A DNA stretch of 64,000 nucleotides from Neoechinorhynchus agilis (GCA_051530055.1 CM121341.1:8804001-8868000); one strand, 5' to 3'. Positions 49,331-59,866 are shown, counted from the first letter of the stretch. A program made the numbers and translations. Notes: generated from the sequence alone by a model not told the origin.

Positions 49331-49675
49331 TCATCCAGATCTTTGAAAGAGTTGTGAATCTTCTCACAAACCCTTTAATTCTTAATAAGTGACTCAATTT
49401 CTAATATTTCTTTGGAAACTTGTTGTTGGGACTTTTTCGGAATAAAATAAATTCCCTCAAATGATATTTATCGAATAATTAGTTGAACAAACTCATAAAA
49501 AACCAGCTTTTTTAAAGAAGAATTAGGCACTTACAGCAATGTTACACTAGAAAGTTCGACAAATCATTTTTTCCCTTGAAATAATGAAAGCATGAAAATA
49601 CATTTTCCAATTCTGTAAAAATTTAAATTCCTTCTTTCTGAGATCTTAACAAAAAGGCATATAAGTTTTCCAATA
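49331..49675. other. Spacer between two antisense LINE fragments
   Basis: A+T-rich, nothing recognised. Confidence 0.45.
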
Positions 49676-49679
49676 ATAA

Positions 49680-50000
49680 AGTACGGAACGTGCAATCACC
49701 ACCGTCCGCAAAATCTTAGCTTCTCTCCTTCCTCGACTGTCGCCATTACGCTAGCAGCATTGCCTCGTTGTACTGCAAGCGAGATATTTTCTCGCAGGAA
49801 TACACCTGCTCGTCCGTCGCCGGTCGTTTCTCTAAATTTCTTCGAGAGATCCTGGAGCAGAGTGAGTGCCGAGTTGCCAAGCGCTCCATGCGTCTCTACT
49901 CCGAAGGGGACAAAATTGTGAGCCCTTGCTAAATCCCTATATTTTCGTACCGTCCTCCCTTCCGCTGCACCTCCAGCGATTTCGAGAGAGTAAATCAAAA
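49680..50000 (-). mobile_element. LINE 3' end, family A, antisense copy
   Basis: The antisense frame 49998-49696 reads YRDLARAHNFVPFGVETHGA, LLQDLSKKFRETTGDGRAGV and ENISLAVQRGNAASVMATVE. Its 3' tail (GCGGACGGTGGTGATTGCAC on the minus strand) matches copies at 20.7 and 30.4 kb. Confidence 0.7.
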
Positions 50001-50564
50001 AAATTTATTCGGATTTCTGAAAATCCTATACAGTGGCCATATCCATCACCGACTATTCTTCCACTTTCTAAACATTTCATGCAACATCAGAACGTCATTT
50101 ATTCGAATTAATTGACACCGAATTCCATTCAGTTACGAGATTTTTCGGACAACCGAAAATCCAATGGGGTTTTAAAGTTAAACGAACGCAAACCTGAGAT
50201 AGAATTGAATAATTTTAGCTTTACTGTTGAAAATAATCACTTATTATTCTCTGTACAATTGAACAACTACATCCTTTCGCTTGCATTTCGTAGCCATCAC
50301 TTTCAACTTTCATTGTTGTTGTCCCCCTCTTCATCGGTTTCTTTGTATTACAGACCAGGTTTCCTGTTGTGCGGAAATCCCAATCTCATAATCATTAAGC
50401 ATTTGAAATCCACAACACCCTTCTGCATTCTACATCTTTTTTATCATATTCTTAAAATCCTGTTATCCATTGGACAAAGTCGGTAATATCCATTTCAAGT
50501 CCATTGCCACTCTTTTTCACATTCTGTTTTCTGGCCTCGGCAGCTTATTCCATGTGGATTTTCA
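50001..50564. other. Spacer with an unassigned open frame
   Basis: A 124-codon frame (50112-50486, +) shows no domain I recognise; it may be chance. No other feature seen. Confidence 0.35.
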
Positions 50565-53500
50565 AATATTTTGTCCTTCAACCGAAACTCACGAGCATCG
50601 GCACGAACGCGTTCCCTGTAATATAATAGCAGGTTTAAACACGCAAAGGGTTCTTATTTTAAAAGTTGACCACAAATCGGCCTTCGAATATGTATTCGCC
50701 AAAATATTTTCATTTCCAACTGAACGTTAACAATGAAGCCTCCGTACCTCAGCGGAATGAGGCCCGAAGAAACGAACGCGGTTACGTGGGTTCAAATCCC
50801 ACCGGAGGTTCATATTTTAAATTTCAACAGAACGCATTAATTCGAGCCGCCGGATCTCAGGGGAAAGAGAAAAGAAAAACGCACGCAAACGAGGTGGCTG
50901 CAGAAAACAATCTTAATATCTCTTTTTCAAAATTGGATCCAAATCCGCCTACAATTATACCTTCGACAAAATATTTTATATTAAAACTGAACATTAAAAT
51001 TCAAGTCTGTGGATCTTCGAGCAAAGAGACCCGAAGAAACGAACGCTGACGTGTTGGATACAATCAGACAGAAGGTTTTCAGCAGCCCAGATTTCTAATT
51101 TTTAGAGGTAGCCACAAAGCCGCTTGCAAATACATTTTTGAAAAAATACATTCAATCTGGACTGAAAGTTGCAAGTCAAGTCTGCGGACCTCAGACGAAA
51201 TTGTTAAAACAAAACGGACGCGTTCGCTATAATATAATAGCAGGTTTAAACACGCAAAGACTTCTTATTTTAAAAGTTGACCACAAATCGGCCTTCGAAT
51301 ATGTATTCGCCAAAATATTTTCATTTCCAACTGAACGTTAACAATGAAGCCTCCGTACCTCAGCGGAATGAGGCCCGAAGAAACGAACGCGGTTACGTGG
51401 GTTCAAATCCCACCGGAGGTTCATATTTTAAATTTCAACAGAACGCATTAATTCGAGCCGCCGGATCTCAGGGGAAAGAGAAAAGAAAAACGCACGCAAA
51501 CGAGGTGGCTGCAGAAAACAATCTTAATATCTCTTTTTCAAAATTGGATCCAAATCCGCCTACAATTATACCTTCGACAAAATATTTTATATTAAAACTG
51601 AACATTAAAATTCAAGTCTGTGGATCTTCGAGCAAAGAGACCCGAAGAAACGAACGCTGACGTGTTGGATACAATCAGACAGAAGGTTTTCAGCAGCCCA
51701 GATTTCTAATTTTTAGAGGTAGCCACAAAGCCGCTTGCAAATACATTTTTGAAAAAATACATTCAATCTGGACTGAAAGTTGCAAGTCAAGTCTGCGGAC
51801 CTCAGACGAAATTGTTAAAACAAAACGGACGCGTTCGCTATAATATAATAGCAGGTTTAAACACGCAAAGACTTCTTATTTTAAAGTTGACCACAAATCG
51901 GCCTTCGAATATGTATTCGCCAAAATATTTTCATTTCCAACTGAACGTTAACAATGAAGCCTCCGTACCTCAGCGGAATGAGGCCCGAAGAAACGAACGC
52001 GGTTACGTGGGTTCAAATCCCACCGGAGGTTCATATTTTAAATTTCAACAGAACGCATTAATTCGAGCCGCCGGATCTCAGGGGAAAGAGAAAAGAAAAA
52101 CGCACGCAAACGAGGTGGCTGCAGAAAACAATCTTAATATCTCTTTTTCAAAATTGGATCCAAATCCGCCTACAATTATACCTTCGACAAAATATTTTAT
52201 ATTAAAACTGAACATTAAAATTCAAGTCTGTGGATCTTCGAGCAAAGAGACCCGAAGAAACGAACGCGGACGTGTTGGATACAATCAGACAGAAGGTTTT
52301 CAGCAGCCCAGATTTCTAATTTTTAGAGGTAGCCACAAAGCCGCTTGCAAATATATTTTTGAAAAAATACATTCAATCTGGACTGAAAGTTGCAAGTCAA
52401 GTCTGCGGACCTCAGACGAAATTGTTAAAACAAAACGGACGCGTTCGCTATAATATAATAGCAGGTTTAAACACGCAAAGACTTCTTATTTTAAAAGTTG
52501 ACCACAAATCGGCCTTCGAATATGTATTCGCCAAAATATTTTCATTTCCAACTGAACGTTAACAATGAAGCCTCCGTACCTCAGCGGAATGAGGCCCGAA
52601 GAAACGAACGCGGTTACGTGGGTTCAAATCCACCGGAGGTTCATATTTTAAATTTCAACAGAACGCATTAATTCGAGCCGCCGGATCTCAGGGGAAAGAG
52701 AAAAGAAAAACGCACGCAAACGAGGTGGCTGCAGAAAACAATCTTAATATCTCTTTTTCAAAATTGGATCCAAATCCGCCTACAATTATACCTTCGACAA
52801 AATATTTTATATTAAAACTGAACATTAAAATTCAAGTCTGTGGATCTTCGAGCAAGAGCCGAAGAAACGAACGCGGACGTGTTGGATACAATCAGACAGA
52901 AGGTTTTCAGCAGCCCAGATTTCTAATTTTTAGAGGTAGCCACAAAGCCGCTTGCAAATACATTTTTGAAAAAATACATTCAATCTGGACTGAAAGTTGC
53001 AAGTCAAGTCTGCGGACCTCAGACGAAATTGTTAAAACAAAACGGACGCGTTCGCTATAATATAATAGCAGGTTTAAACACGCAAAGACTTCTTATTTTA
53101 AAAGTTGACCACAAATCGGCCTTCGAATATGTATTCGCCAAAATATTTTCATTTCCAACTGAACGTTAACAATGAAGCCTCCGTACCTCAGCGGAATGAG
53201 GCCCGAAGAAACGAACGCGGTTACGTGGGTTCAAATCCCACCGGAGGTTCATATTTTAAATTTCAACAGAACGCATTAATTCGAGCCGCCGGATCTCAGG
53301 GGAAAGAGAAAAGAAAAACGCACGCAAACGAGGTGGCTGCAGAAAACAATCTTAATATCTCTTTTTCAAAATTGGATCCAAATCCGCCTACAATTATACC
53401 TTCGCCAAAATATTTTATATTAAAACTGAACATTAAAATTCAAGTCTGTGGATCTTCGAGCAAAGAGACCCGAAGAAACGAACGCTGACGTGTTGGATAC

Positions 53501-53917
53501 AATCAGACAGAAGGTTTTCAGCAGCCCAGATTTCTAATTTTTAGAGGTAGCCACAAAGCCGCTTGCAAATATATTTTTGAAAAAATACATTCAATCTGGA
53601 CTGAAAGTTGCAAGTCAAGTCTGCGGACCTCAGACGAAATTGTTAAAACAAAACGGACGCGTTCGCTATAATATAATAGCAGGTTTAAACACGCAAAGGC
53701 TTCTTATTTTAAAAGTTGACCACAAATCGGCCTTCGAATATGTATTCGCCAAAATATTTTCATTTCCAACTGAACGTTAACAATGAAGCCTCCGTACCTC
53801 AGCGGAATGAGGCCCGAAGAAACGAACGCGGTTACGTGGGTTCAACCGGATCTCAGGGGAAAGAGAAAAGAAAAACGCACGCAAACGAGGTGGCTGCAGA
53901 AAACAATCTTAATTTTT
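50565..53917 (+). repeat. Tandem array of a 611-bp unit, about 5.5 copies
   Basis: Unit starts are spaced 611, 610, 611, 607 and 611 bp. Copies differ by only a few substitutions and 1-4 bp indels, so the array is recently homogenised. Each unit contains a 72-nt tRNA-like segment. Internally the unit is made of diverged copies of a monomer of about 170 bp: the block with AAATCGGCCTTCGAATATGT, a shortened second block, the block with AAATCCGCCTACAATTATAC and the block with AAAGCCGCTTGCAAATACAT. The last unit is cut at 53917 by a foldback element. Confidence 0.95.
50738..50809 (+). tRNA. tRNA-like segment (pseudo), copy 1 of 6
   Basis: The 72-nt segment has a 7-bp acceptor stem (GCCTCCG with CGGAGGT, one G-U), TA at positions 8-9, a 4-bp D stem (CCTC/GAGG) and a perfect T arm (GTGGG-TTCAAAT-CCCAC). 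The anticodon arm does not pair and lacks U33, so it cannot decode. A-box-like (TACCTCAGCGG) and B-box-like (GGTTCAAATCC) promoters are retained. Copies lie at 51349-51420, 51959-52030, 52570-52640 (one base lost), 53177-53248 and 53788-about 53845 (truncated). Confidence 0.6.
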
Positions 53918-53919
53918 AG

Positions 53920-54029
53920 TTTTTACTGGCAAGCCGTTATTGTTTTTATCATCATTAAATTTTTGTTTATCCCTTTAAAATTTAAAAAATTTAATTATGA
54001 TAAAAACAATAGCGGCTTGCCAGTAAAAA
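53920..54029. repeat. Foldback element at the junction of two satellite arrays
   Basis: Left arm 53920-53952 (TTTTTACTGGCAAGCCGTTA...) pairs with right arm 53997-54029 (...TAGCGGCTTGCCAGTAAAAA), 33 nt with one mismatch and a 44-nt loop. It sits exactly between the end of the 611-bp array and the start of the 380-bp array. Confidence 0.85.
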
Positions 54030-54329
54030 TTTGAAATAGAACACAGCGCTCACCCTTAGTCGAAAAACTGGCTCCGAACAAGATCGGTGGGCTGTGTGCC
54101 CTAAAATTAACAGCCGTGTTATAAAAAGGCCACACATTGATATAAGTTACCGGCTGGCCAATCTTCATAAAAAAAACCTAATTCAAAGGCTTTGAATTAA
54201 TAAATATAAAATTGGCTGAGTTTGTACATTCCGTAGTTGTGTCGAGGTGGTCAAGTGGACTAATACCCGTGATCCCGACTAAGGGTCAAGTTGTTCGAAT
54301 CCGTTACCGCCAATGACGCACCGCCAAAA

Positions 54330-54393
54330 GGGACGAAATACCGCTGAAGGGAGGAAACTCACTGATGAGTCCCACCTCCTGGAGGTATCTGAG
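54330..54393 (+). ncRNA. Hammerhead-like block, segments in order 2-1-3, copy 1
   Basis: Segment 2 is GGGAC-GAAA-TACC (54330-54342). Segment 1 is CTCA-CTGATGA-GTCCC (54358-54373). Segment 3 is GGTATC-TGAG (54384-54393), with cleavage expected after the C at 54389. Helix II (GUCCC/GGGAC), helix III (AUACC/GGUAU) and helix I (UGAG/CUCA) can all form, and every conserved core base is present. In known hammerheads the cyclic order is 1-2-3; here it is 2-1-3, so the three helices would form a pseudoknot joined by 15-nt and 10-nt linkers. A competing hairpin (ACTCA-CTGA-TGAGT) exists. Activity is unknown. Confidence 0.4.
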
Positions 54394-54707
54394 GATCCGG
54401 AGGAATGTACAAACTCGTACCGGATGGTTCAGTGCATTGAGTAATTGAATTTCTTCTCCGAACCAGATCGGTGGGCTGTGTGCCCAAAAATTAACAGCCG
54501 TGTTATAAAAGGCCACACATTGATATAAGTTACCGGCTGGCCAATCTTCATAAAAAACCTAATTCAATGGCTTTGAATTAATAAATATAAAATTGGCTGA
54601 GTTTGTACATTCCGTAGTTGTGTCGAGGTGGTCAAGTGGACTAATACCCGTGATCCCGACTAGGTCAAGTTGTTCGAATCCGTTACCACCAATGACGCAC
54701 CGCCAAA

Positions 54708-54771
54708 GGGACGAAATACCGCTGAAGGGAGGAAACTCACTGATGAGTCCCGCCTCCTGGAGGTATCTGAG
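54708..54771 (+). ncRNA. Hammerhead-like block, copy 2
   Basis: Same three segments (54708-54720, 54736-54751, 54762-54771) with all core bases kept; the linker after GTCCC starts GCCTCC instead of ACCTCC. Confidence 0.38.
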
Positions 54772-55087
54772 GATCCGGAGGAATGTACAAACTCGTACCG
54801 GATGGTTCAGTGCATTGAGTAATTGAATTACTTCTCCGAACCAGATCGGTGGGCTGTGTGCCCAAAAATTAACAGCCGTGTTATAAAGGCCACACATTGA
54901 TATAAGTTACCGGCTGGCCAATCTTCATAAAAAAACCTAATTCAATGGCTTTGAATTAATAAATATAAAATTGGCTGAGTTTGTACATTCCGTAGTTGTG
55001 TCGAGGTGGTCAAGTGGACTAATACCCGTGATCCCGACTAAGGGTCAAGTTGTTCGAATCCGTTACCACCAATGACGCACCGCCAAA

Positions 55088-55150
55088 GGGACGAAATACC
55101 GCTGAAGGAGGAAACTCACTGATGAGTCCCACCTCCTGGAGGTATCTGAG
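55088..55150 (+). ncRNA. Hammerhead-like block, copy 3
   Basis: Same three segments, CTGATGA at 55119-55125; one G is missing from the first linker. All core bases kept. Confidence 0.38.
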
Positions 55151-55467
55151 GATCGGAGGAATGTACAAACTCGTACCGGATGGTTCAGTGCATTGAGTAA
55201 TTGAATTTCTTCTCCGAACCAGATCGGTGGGCTGTGTGCCCAAAAATTAACAGCCGTGTTATAAAAAGGCCACACATTGATATAAGTTACCGGCTGGCCA
55301 ATCTTCATAAAAAACCTAATTCAATGGCTTTGAATTAATAAATATAAAATTGGCTGAGTTTGTACATTCCGTAGTTGTGTCGAGGTGGTCAAGTGGACTA
55401 ATACCCGTGATCCCGACTAAGGGTCAAGTTGTTCGAATCCGTTACCGCCAATGACGCACCGCCAAAA

Positions 55468-55531
55468 GGGACGAAATACCGCTGAAGGGAGGAAACTCAC
55501 TGATGAGTCCCACCTCCTGGAGGTATCTGAG
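55468..55531 (+). ncRNA. Hammerhead-like block, copy 4
   Basis: Same as copy 1; all core bases and helices kept. Confidence 0.38.
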
Positions 55532-55850
55532 GATCCGGAGGAATGTACAAACTCGTACCGGATGGTTCAGTGCATTGAGTAATTGAATTTCTTCTCCGAA
55601 CCAGATCGGTGGGCTGTGTGCCCTAAAATTAACAGCCGTGTTATAAAAAGGCCACACATTGATATAAGTTACCGGCTGGCCAATCTTCATAAAAAAACCT
55701 AATTCAATGGCTTTGAATTAATAAATATAAATTTGGCTGAGTTTGTACATTCCGTAGTTGTGTCGAGGTGGTCAAGTGGACTAATACCCGTGATCTCGAT
55801 TTAGGGTCAACGGGTTCGAATCCGTTACCATAGAAGGACCACAAAAGAAG

Positions 55851-55916
55851 GGGACGAAATACCTCGTTGAAGGGAGGAAACTCACTGATGAGTCCCGCCT
55901 CCTGGAGGTATCTGAG
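55851..55916 (+). ncRNA. Hammerhead-like block, copy 5, most diverged unit
   Basis: The surrounding unit differs strongly from copies 1-4, yet this block is almost unchanged: GGGAC-GAAA-TACCTC at 55851-55865, CTCA-CTGATGA-GTCCC at 55881-55896 and GAGGTATC-TGAG at 55905-55916. Helix III is even longer here (UACCUC with GAGGUA). Confidence 0.42.
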
Positions 55917-56084
55917 GATCCGGAGGATATAACCGCACGGTCTTGATGCATTGAGCGCAGACCAGCGCTTCCCCGACCGAAATCGGTGGACTGTGTGTCC
56001 ATTCGGTCGTGTATAGAAAAAATATATATCAAAATACAATCGGCTGAGCCACATACAAAAATTCTAAAAAAAGGTTTGAGGTCG

Positions 56085-56312
56085 TTTATTAAAATACTAA
56101 AAATAGAAGTGGTGACAGAACAGCACCTTGGGGTGCGCCTAAATGCAAAGTAGAGCATCGGCTGCAGAAAATTTGGCCCGGAAGCCGGGAGGAGTGGAAG
56201 AAGGCGATATTTAAAACATTTTTCGATGATTTTTGAAAAAGGTGATTGAATGAATATTGAACGGAATGATTCCGCGGAAATCGGATGTTCTTTTTTGGAA
56301 GAAGGATCACTT
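56085..56312 (-). mobile_element. LINE reverse transcriptase fragment abutting the 380-bp array
   Basis: The antisense frame contains LGAPQGAVLSPLLFLVF and, after a frame change, INDLKPFF, the conserved block before the active site of CR1/Jockey-type reverse transcriptases. The active-site box (xxDD) is absent because the fragment ends where the last SINE-like unit begins. Confidence 0.65.
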
Positions 56313-56417
56313 TAGCAGTTTTCTAGCAAGAGGGGTAGATGCCATATAACAACACGTTTTATTTATTTTTGTTTAAGAGGACGCATGTACCTCTGGATCC
56401 TCGTGATCATTTTAGAG

Positions 56418-59095
56418 CGGATGACGGATCCGGAGTGGATGACAGATCCGGAGTGGATGACTGATCCGGGGTGGATGACTGATCCGAAATGGATGTTGGA
56501 TCAGAAGTGGATGATGGATCCGGTTTGGATGACTGAACCGGGGTGGATGACTGATCCGAAATGGATGTTGGATCAGAAGTGGATGATGGATCCGGTTTGG
56601 ATGACTGAACCGGGGTGGATGACTGATCCGGAATGGATGTTGGATCAGAAGTGGATGATGGATCCGGTTTGGATGACTGAACCGGGGTGGATGACTGATC
56701 CATGGTGGATGACGGATCCGGTTTGGATGATGGATCCGGTTTGGATGACTGATCCGGAATGGATGTTGGATCAGAAGTGGATGACGGATCCGGTTTGAAT
56801 GACTGAACCGGGGTGGATGACTGATCCGGAATGGATGTTGGATCAGAAGTGGATGACGGATCCGGGGTGGATGACTGAACCGTTGTGGATGACTGATCCA
56901 TGGTGGATGACGGATCCGGTTTGGATGACTGATCCGGGGTGGATGACTGATCCGGAATGGATGTTGGATCAGAAGTGGATGACGGATCCGGTTTGGATGA
57001 CTGATCCGGGGTGGATGACTGATCCGAAATGGATGTTGGATCAGAAGTGGATGACAGATCCGGTTTGGATGACTGAACCGGGGTGGATGACGATCCGGAA
57101 TGGATGTTGGATCAGAAGTGGATGACGGATCCGGTTTGGATGACTGAACCGGGGTGGATGACTGATCCGAAATGGATGTTGGATCAGAAGTGGATGATGG
57201 ATCCGGTTTGGATGACTGAACCGGGGTGGATGACTGATCCGGAATGGATGTTGGATCAGAAGTGGATGACGGATCCGGTTTGGATGACTGATCCGGGGTG
57301 GATGACTGATCCGGAATGGATGTTGGATCAGAAGTGGATGACAGATCCGGAGTGATGACTGACCGTGTGGATGACTGATCCGTGGTGGATGACTGATCCG
57401 TGGTGGATGACTGATCCGGAATGGATGTTGGATCAGAAGTGGATGACTGATCCGGTTTGGATGACTAAACCGGGGTGGATGACTGATCCGGAATGGATGT
57501 TGGATCAGAAGTGGATGACTGATCCGGGGTGGATGACTGATCCATGGTGGATGACGGATCCGGTTTGGATGACTGATCCGGGGTGGATGACTGATCCGGA
57601 ATGGATGTTGGATCAGAAGTGGATGACAGATCCGGAGTGGATGACTGATCCGGGGTGGATGACTGATCCGGAATGGATGTTGGATCAGAAGTGGATGACG
57701 GATCCGGTTTGGATGACTGAACCGGGGTGGATGACTGATCCGGAATGGATGTTGGATCAGAAGTGGATGACAGATCCGGTTTGGATGACTGATCCGGGGT
57801 GGATGACTGATCCGGAATGGATGTTGGATCAGAAGTGGATGACGGATCCGGTTTGGATGACTGAACCGGGGTGGATGACTGATCCGAAATGGATGTTGGA
57901 TCAGAAGTGGATAACTGATCCGGGGTGGATGATTGATCCGGGGTGGATGACGGATCCGGTTTGGATGACTGATCCGGGGTGGATGACTGATATGGAATGG
58001 ATGTTGGATCAGAAGTGGATGACGGATCCGGTGGATGACTGAACCGTTGTGGATGACTGATCCATGGTGGATGACGGATCCGGTTTGGATGACTGATCCG
58101 GGGTGGATGACTGATCCGGAATGGATGTTGGATCAGAAGTGGATGACTGATCCGTGGTGGATGACTGATCCGGAATGGATGTTGGATCAGAAGTGGATGA
58201 CAGATCATGTTTGGATGACTGATCCGGGGTGGATGACTGATCCGGAATGGATGTTGGATCAGAAGTGGATGACGGATCCGGTTTGGATGACTGATCCGGG
58301 GTGGATGACTGATGCGGAATGGATGTTGGATCAGAAGTGGATGACTGATCCGGGGTGGATGATTGATCCGGGGTGGATGACTGATCCATGGTGGATGACG
58401 GATCCGGTTTGGATGACTGATCCGGGGTGGATGACTGATCCGGAATGGATGTTGGATCAGAAGTGGATGACTGATCCGGGGTGGATGACTGATCCGGAAT
58501 GGATGTTGGATCAGAAGTGGATGACGGATCCGATTTGGATGACTGATCCGGGGTGGATGACTGATCCGGAATGGATGTTGGATCAGAAGTGGATGACAGA
58601 TCATGTTTGGATGACTGATCCGGGGTGGATGACTGATCCGGAATGGATGTTGGATCAGAAGTGGATGACGGATCCGGTTTGGATGACTGAACCGGGGTGG
58701 ATGACTGATCCGAAATGGATGTTGGATCAGAAGTGGATACTGATCCGGGTGGATGATGATCCGGGTGGATGACGGATCCGGTTTGGATGACTGATCCGGG
58801 GTGGATGACTGATCCGGAATGGATGTTGGATCAGAAGTGGATGACTGATCCGGGGTGGATGATTGATCCGGGGTGGATGACTGATCCATGGTGGATGACG
58901 GATCCGGTTTGGATGACTGATCCGGGGTGGATGACTGATCCGGAATGGATGTTGGATCAGAAGTGGATGACTGATCCGGGGTGGATGACTGATCCGGAAT
59001 GGATGTTGGATCAGAAGTGGATGACGGATCCGATTTGGATGACTGATCCGGGGTGGATGACTGATGCGGAATGGATGACGGATCCAGAGGATGAC
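56418..59095 (+). repeat. 18-bp minisatellite, about 150 units
   Basis: The unit is GGATGACTGATCCGGGGT with variants (GGATGTTGGATCAGAAGT, GGATGACGGATCCGGTTT, GGATGACTGAACCGGGGT) arranged in recurring groups of four to six. Because 18 is divisible by three and the unit lacks stops in some frames, long frames exist on both strands: WMTDPx hexapeptides on the + strand, SSTPDQ-type on the - strand (up to 474 codons). Both are probably not coding. Confidence 0.95.
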
Positions 59096-59130
59096 GGTCG
59101 ACGGTGTCCAGAGGATGACTACGATTTATA

Positions 59131-59866
59131 ATATTGGTATAAGGGTCGATGAGTTTGGGGATGATATAGCGAAGAGCTCAGTTTATGATTTCGGATTGAG
59201 AGGTTAAAAAGCCGTTGAAGTGTTCGTTTGCCGGCACGAATACATCGGGATCTTTTGAAAGAATACTTTATTTTCAACAAAATTCCAATTCTAAGCCAGT
59301 GTCCGTCTTGTAAAGTACATTCCAATTTTTAAGAACACTATGCATCCTTTAAAGAAAGCATCGATATTGTCCAATTTCGAATTTAGAAAAAGGATCACAG
59401 CCATTCTTCCGTAGATCTTTAAAAATGTGACGTCTTGTAATAAAATGAGCCTGTAGAAATGCACAAACTCCATGAGGGAATGAACCTAAAATTAAGGATT
59501 TGGTGGTACTTTAAAGGCTTGTTTTAATTGAAAACACGAGGAATTTCTAAAATTAGAGTATGTTTCGTGAATTTTCGAAGTTTTTTTTCAAGTGGCGAAA
59601 AATAGGTTAGAAATTCCATTTTAAATGGTACATTAAACAATCAATGGGTTTTCATCAAAAAAATTAAAGATTTAGCGGCATTCGGCGTCGAAAAACCAAT
59701 TTTTTGTTAAATTCTATAAAAGAACCCATGTATTTTATGATGAGAAGAATATAGATTAATTGTTCTCAGTCCTGGTTGGATCTCCTTAAAAACGTTGATT
59801 AAAGATTTTTGTTTCTTTCCTCTTTTTAAAATTAAAGATTCTCCTTTTGACGTGACTCAGATTGAT
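59131..59866. other. Spacer between the minisatellite and paralog 2
   Basis: A+T-rich, no feature recognised; it should contain the promoter of the following gene. Confidence 0.45.

Larger units (their letters stand above)
54036..56060 (+). repeat. Tandem array of a 380-bp tRNA-headed, SINE-like unit, about 5.3 copies
   Basis: Unit starts (GTCGAGGTGGTCAAGTGG) are at 54241, 54622, 55000, 55379 and 55762; a partial unit precedes. Each unit has a tRNA-like head with an A box (TGGTCAAGTGG) and, about 40 bp on, a B box. The box is exact (GGTTCGAATCC) in the last unit at 55813-55823 and slightly changed in the others. Then follow a highly conserved hammerhead-like block and a tail with GGCTTTGAATTAATAAATAT. 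The tRNA head suggests a SINE (Ser/Leu-like 5' sequence). The last unit is much more diverged than the others. Confidence 0.85.

Noticed and set aside
50112-50486. 124-codon frame as a gene
   Set aside because: No recognisable domain and no supporting neighbour; kept only as a note in the spacer entry.
50738-50809. Calling the 72-mer a functional tRNA gene
   Set aside because: The anticodon stem does not form and U33 is missing, so no isotype can be assigned.
50666-53919. Frames of 67-234 codons in the 611-bp array as genes
   Set aside because: Identical frames per unit with stops and frame breaks; lengths change with single-base indels, and they cross the tRNA-like segment.
54304-55690. 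Repeated antisense frames (AHSPPIWFGEEIQLLNALNH and similar) as a protein family
   Set aside because: They recur only because the 380-bp unit is tandemly repeated; frames break at every small indel, and the conserved signals are on the plus strand.
57465-58889. 474-codon minus-strand frame in the 18-bp array as a proline/serine-rich protein
   Set aside because: It follows automatically from a stop-free 18-bp repeat; no flanking exon, start context or non-repeat domain supports it.
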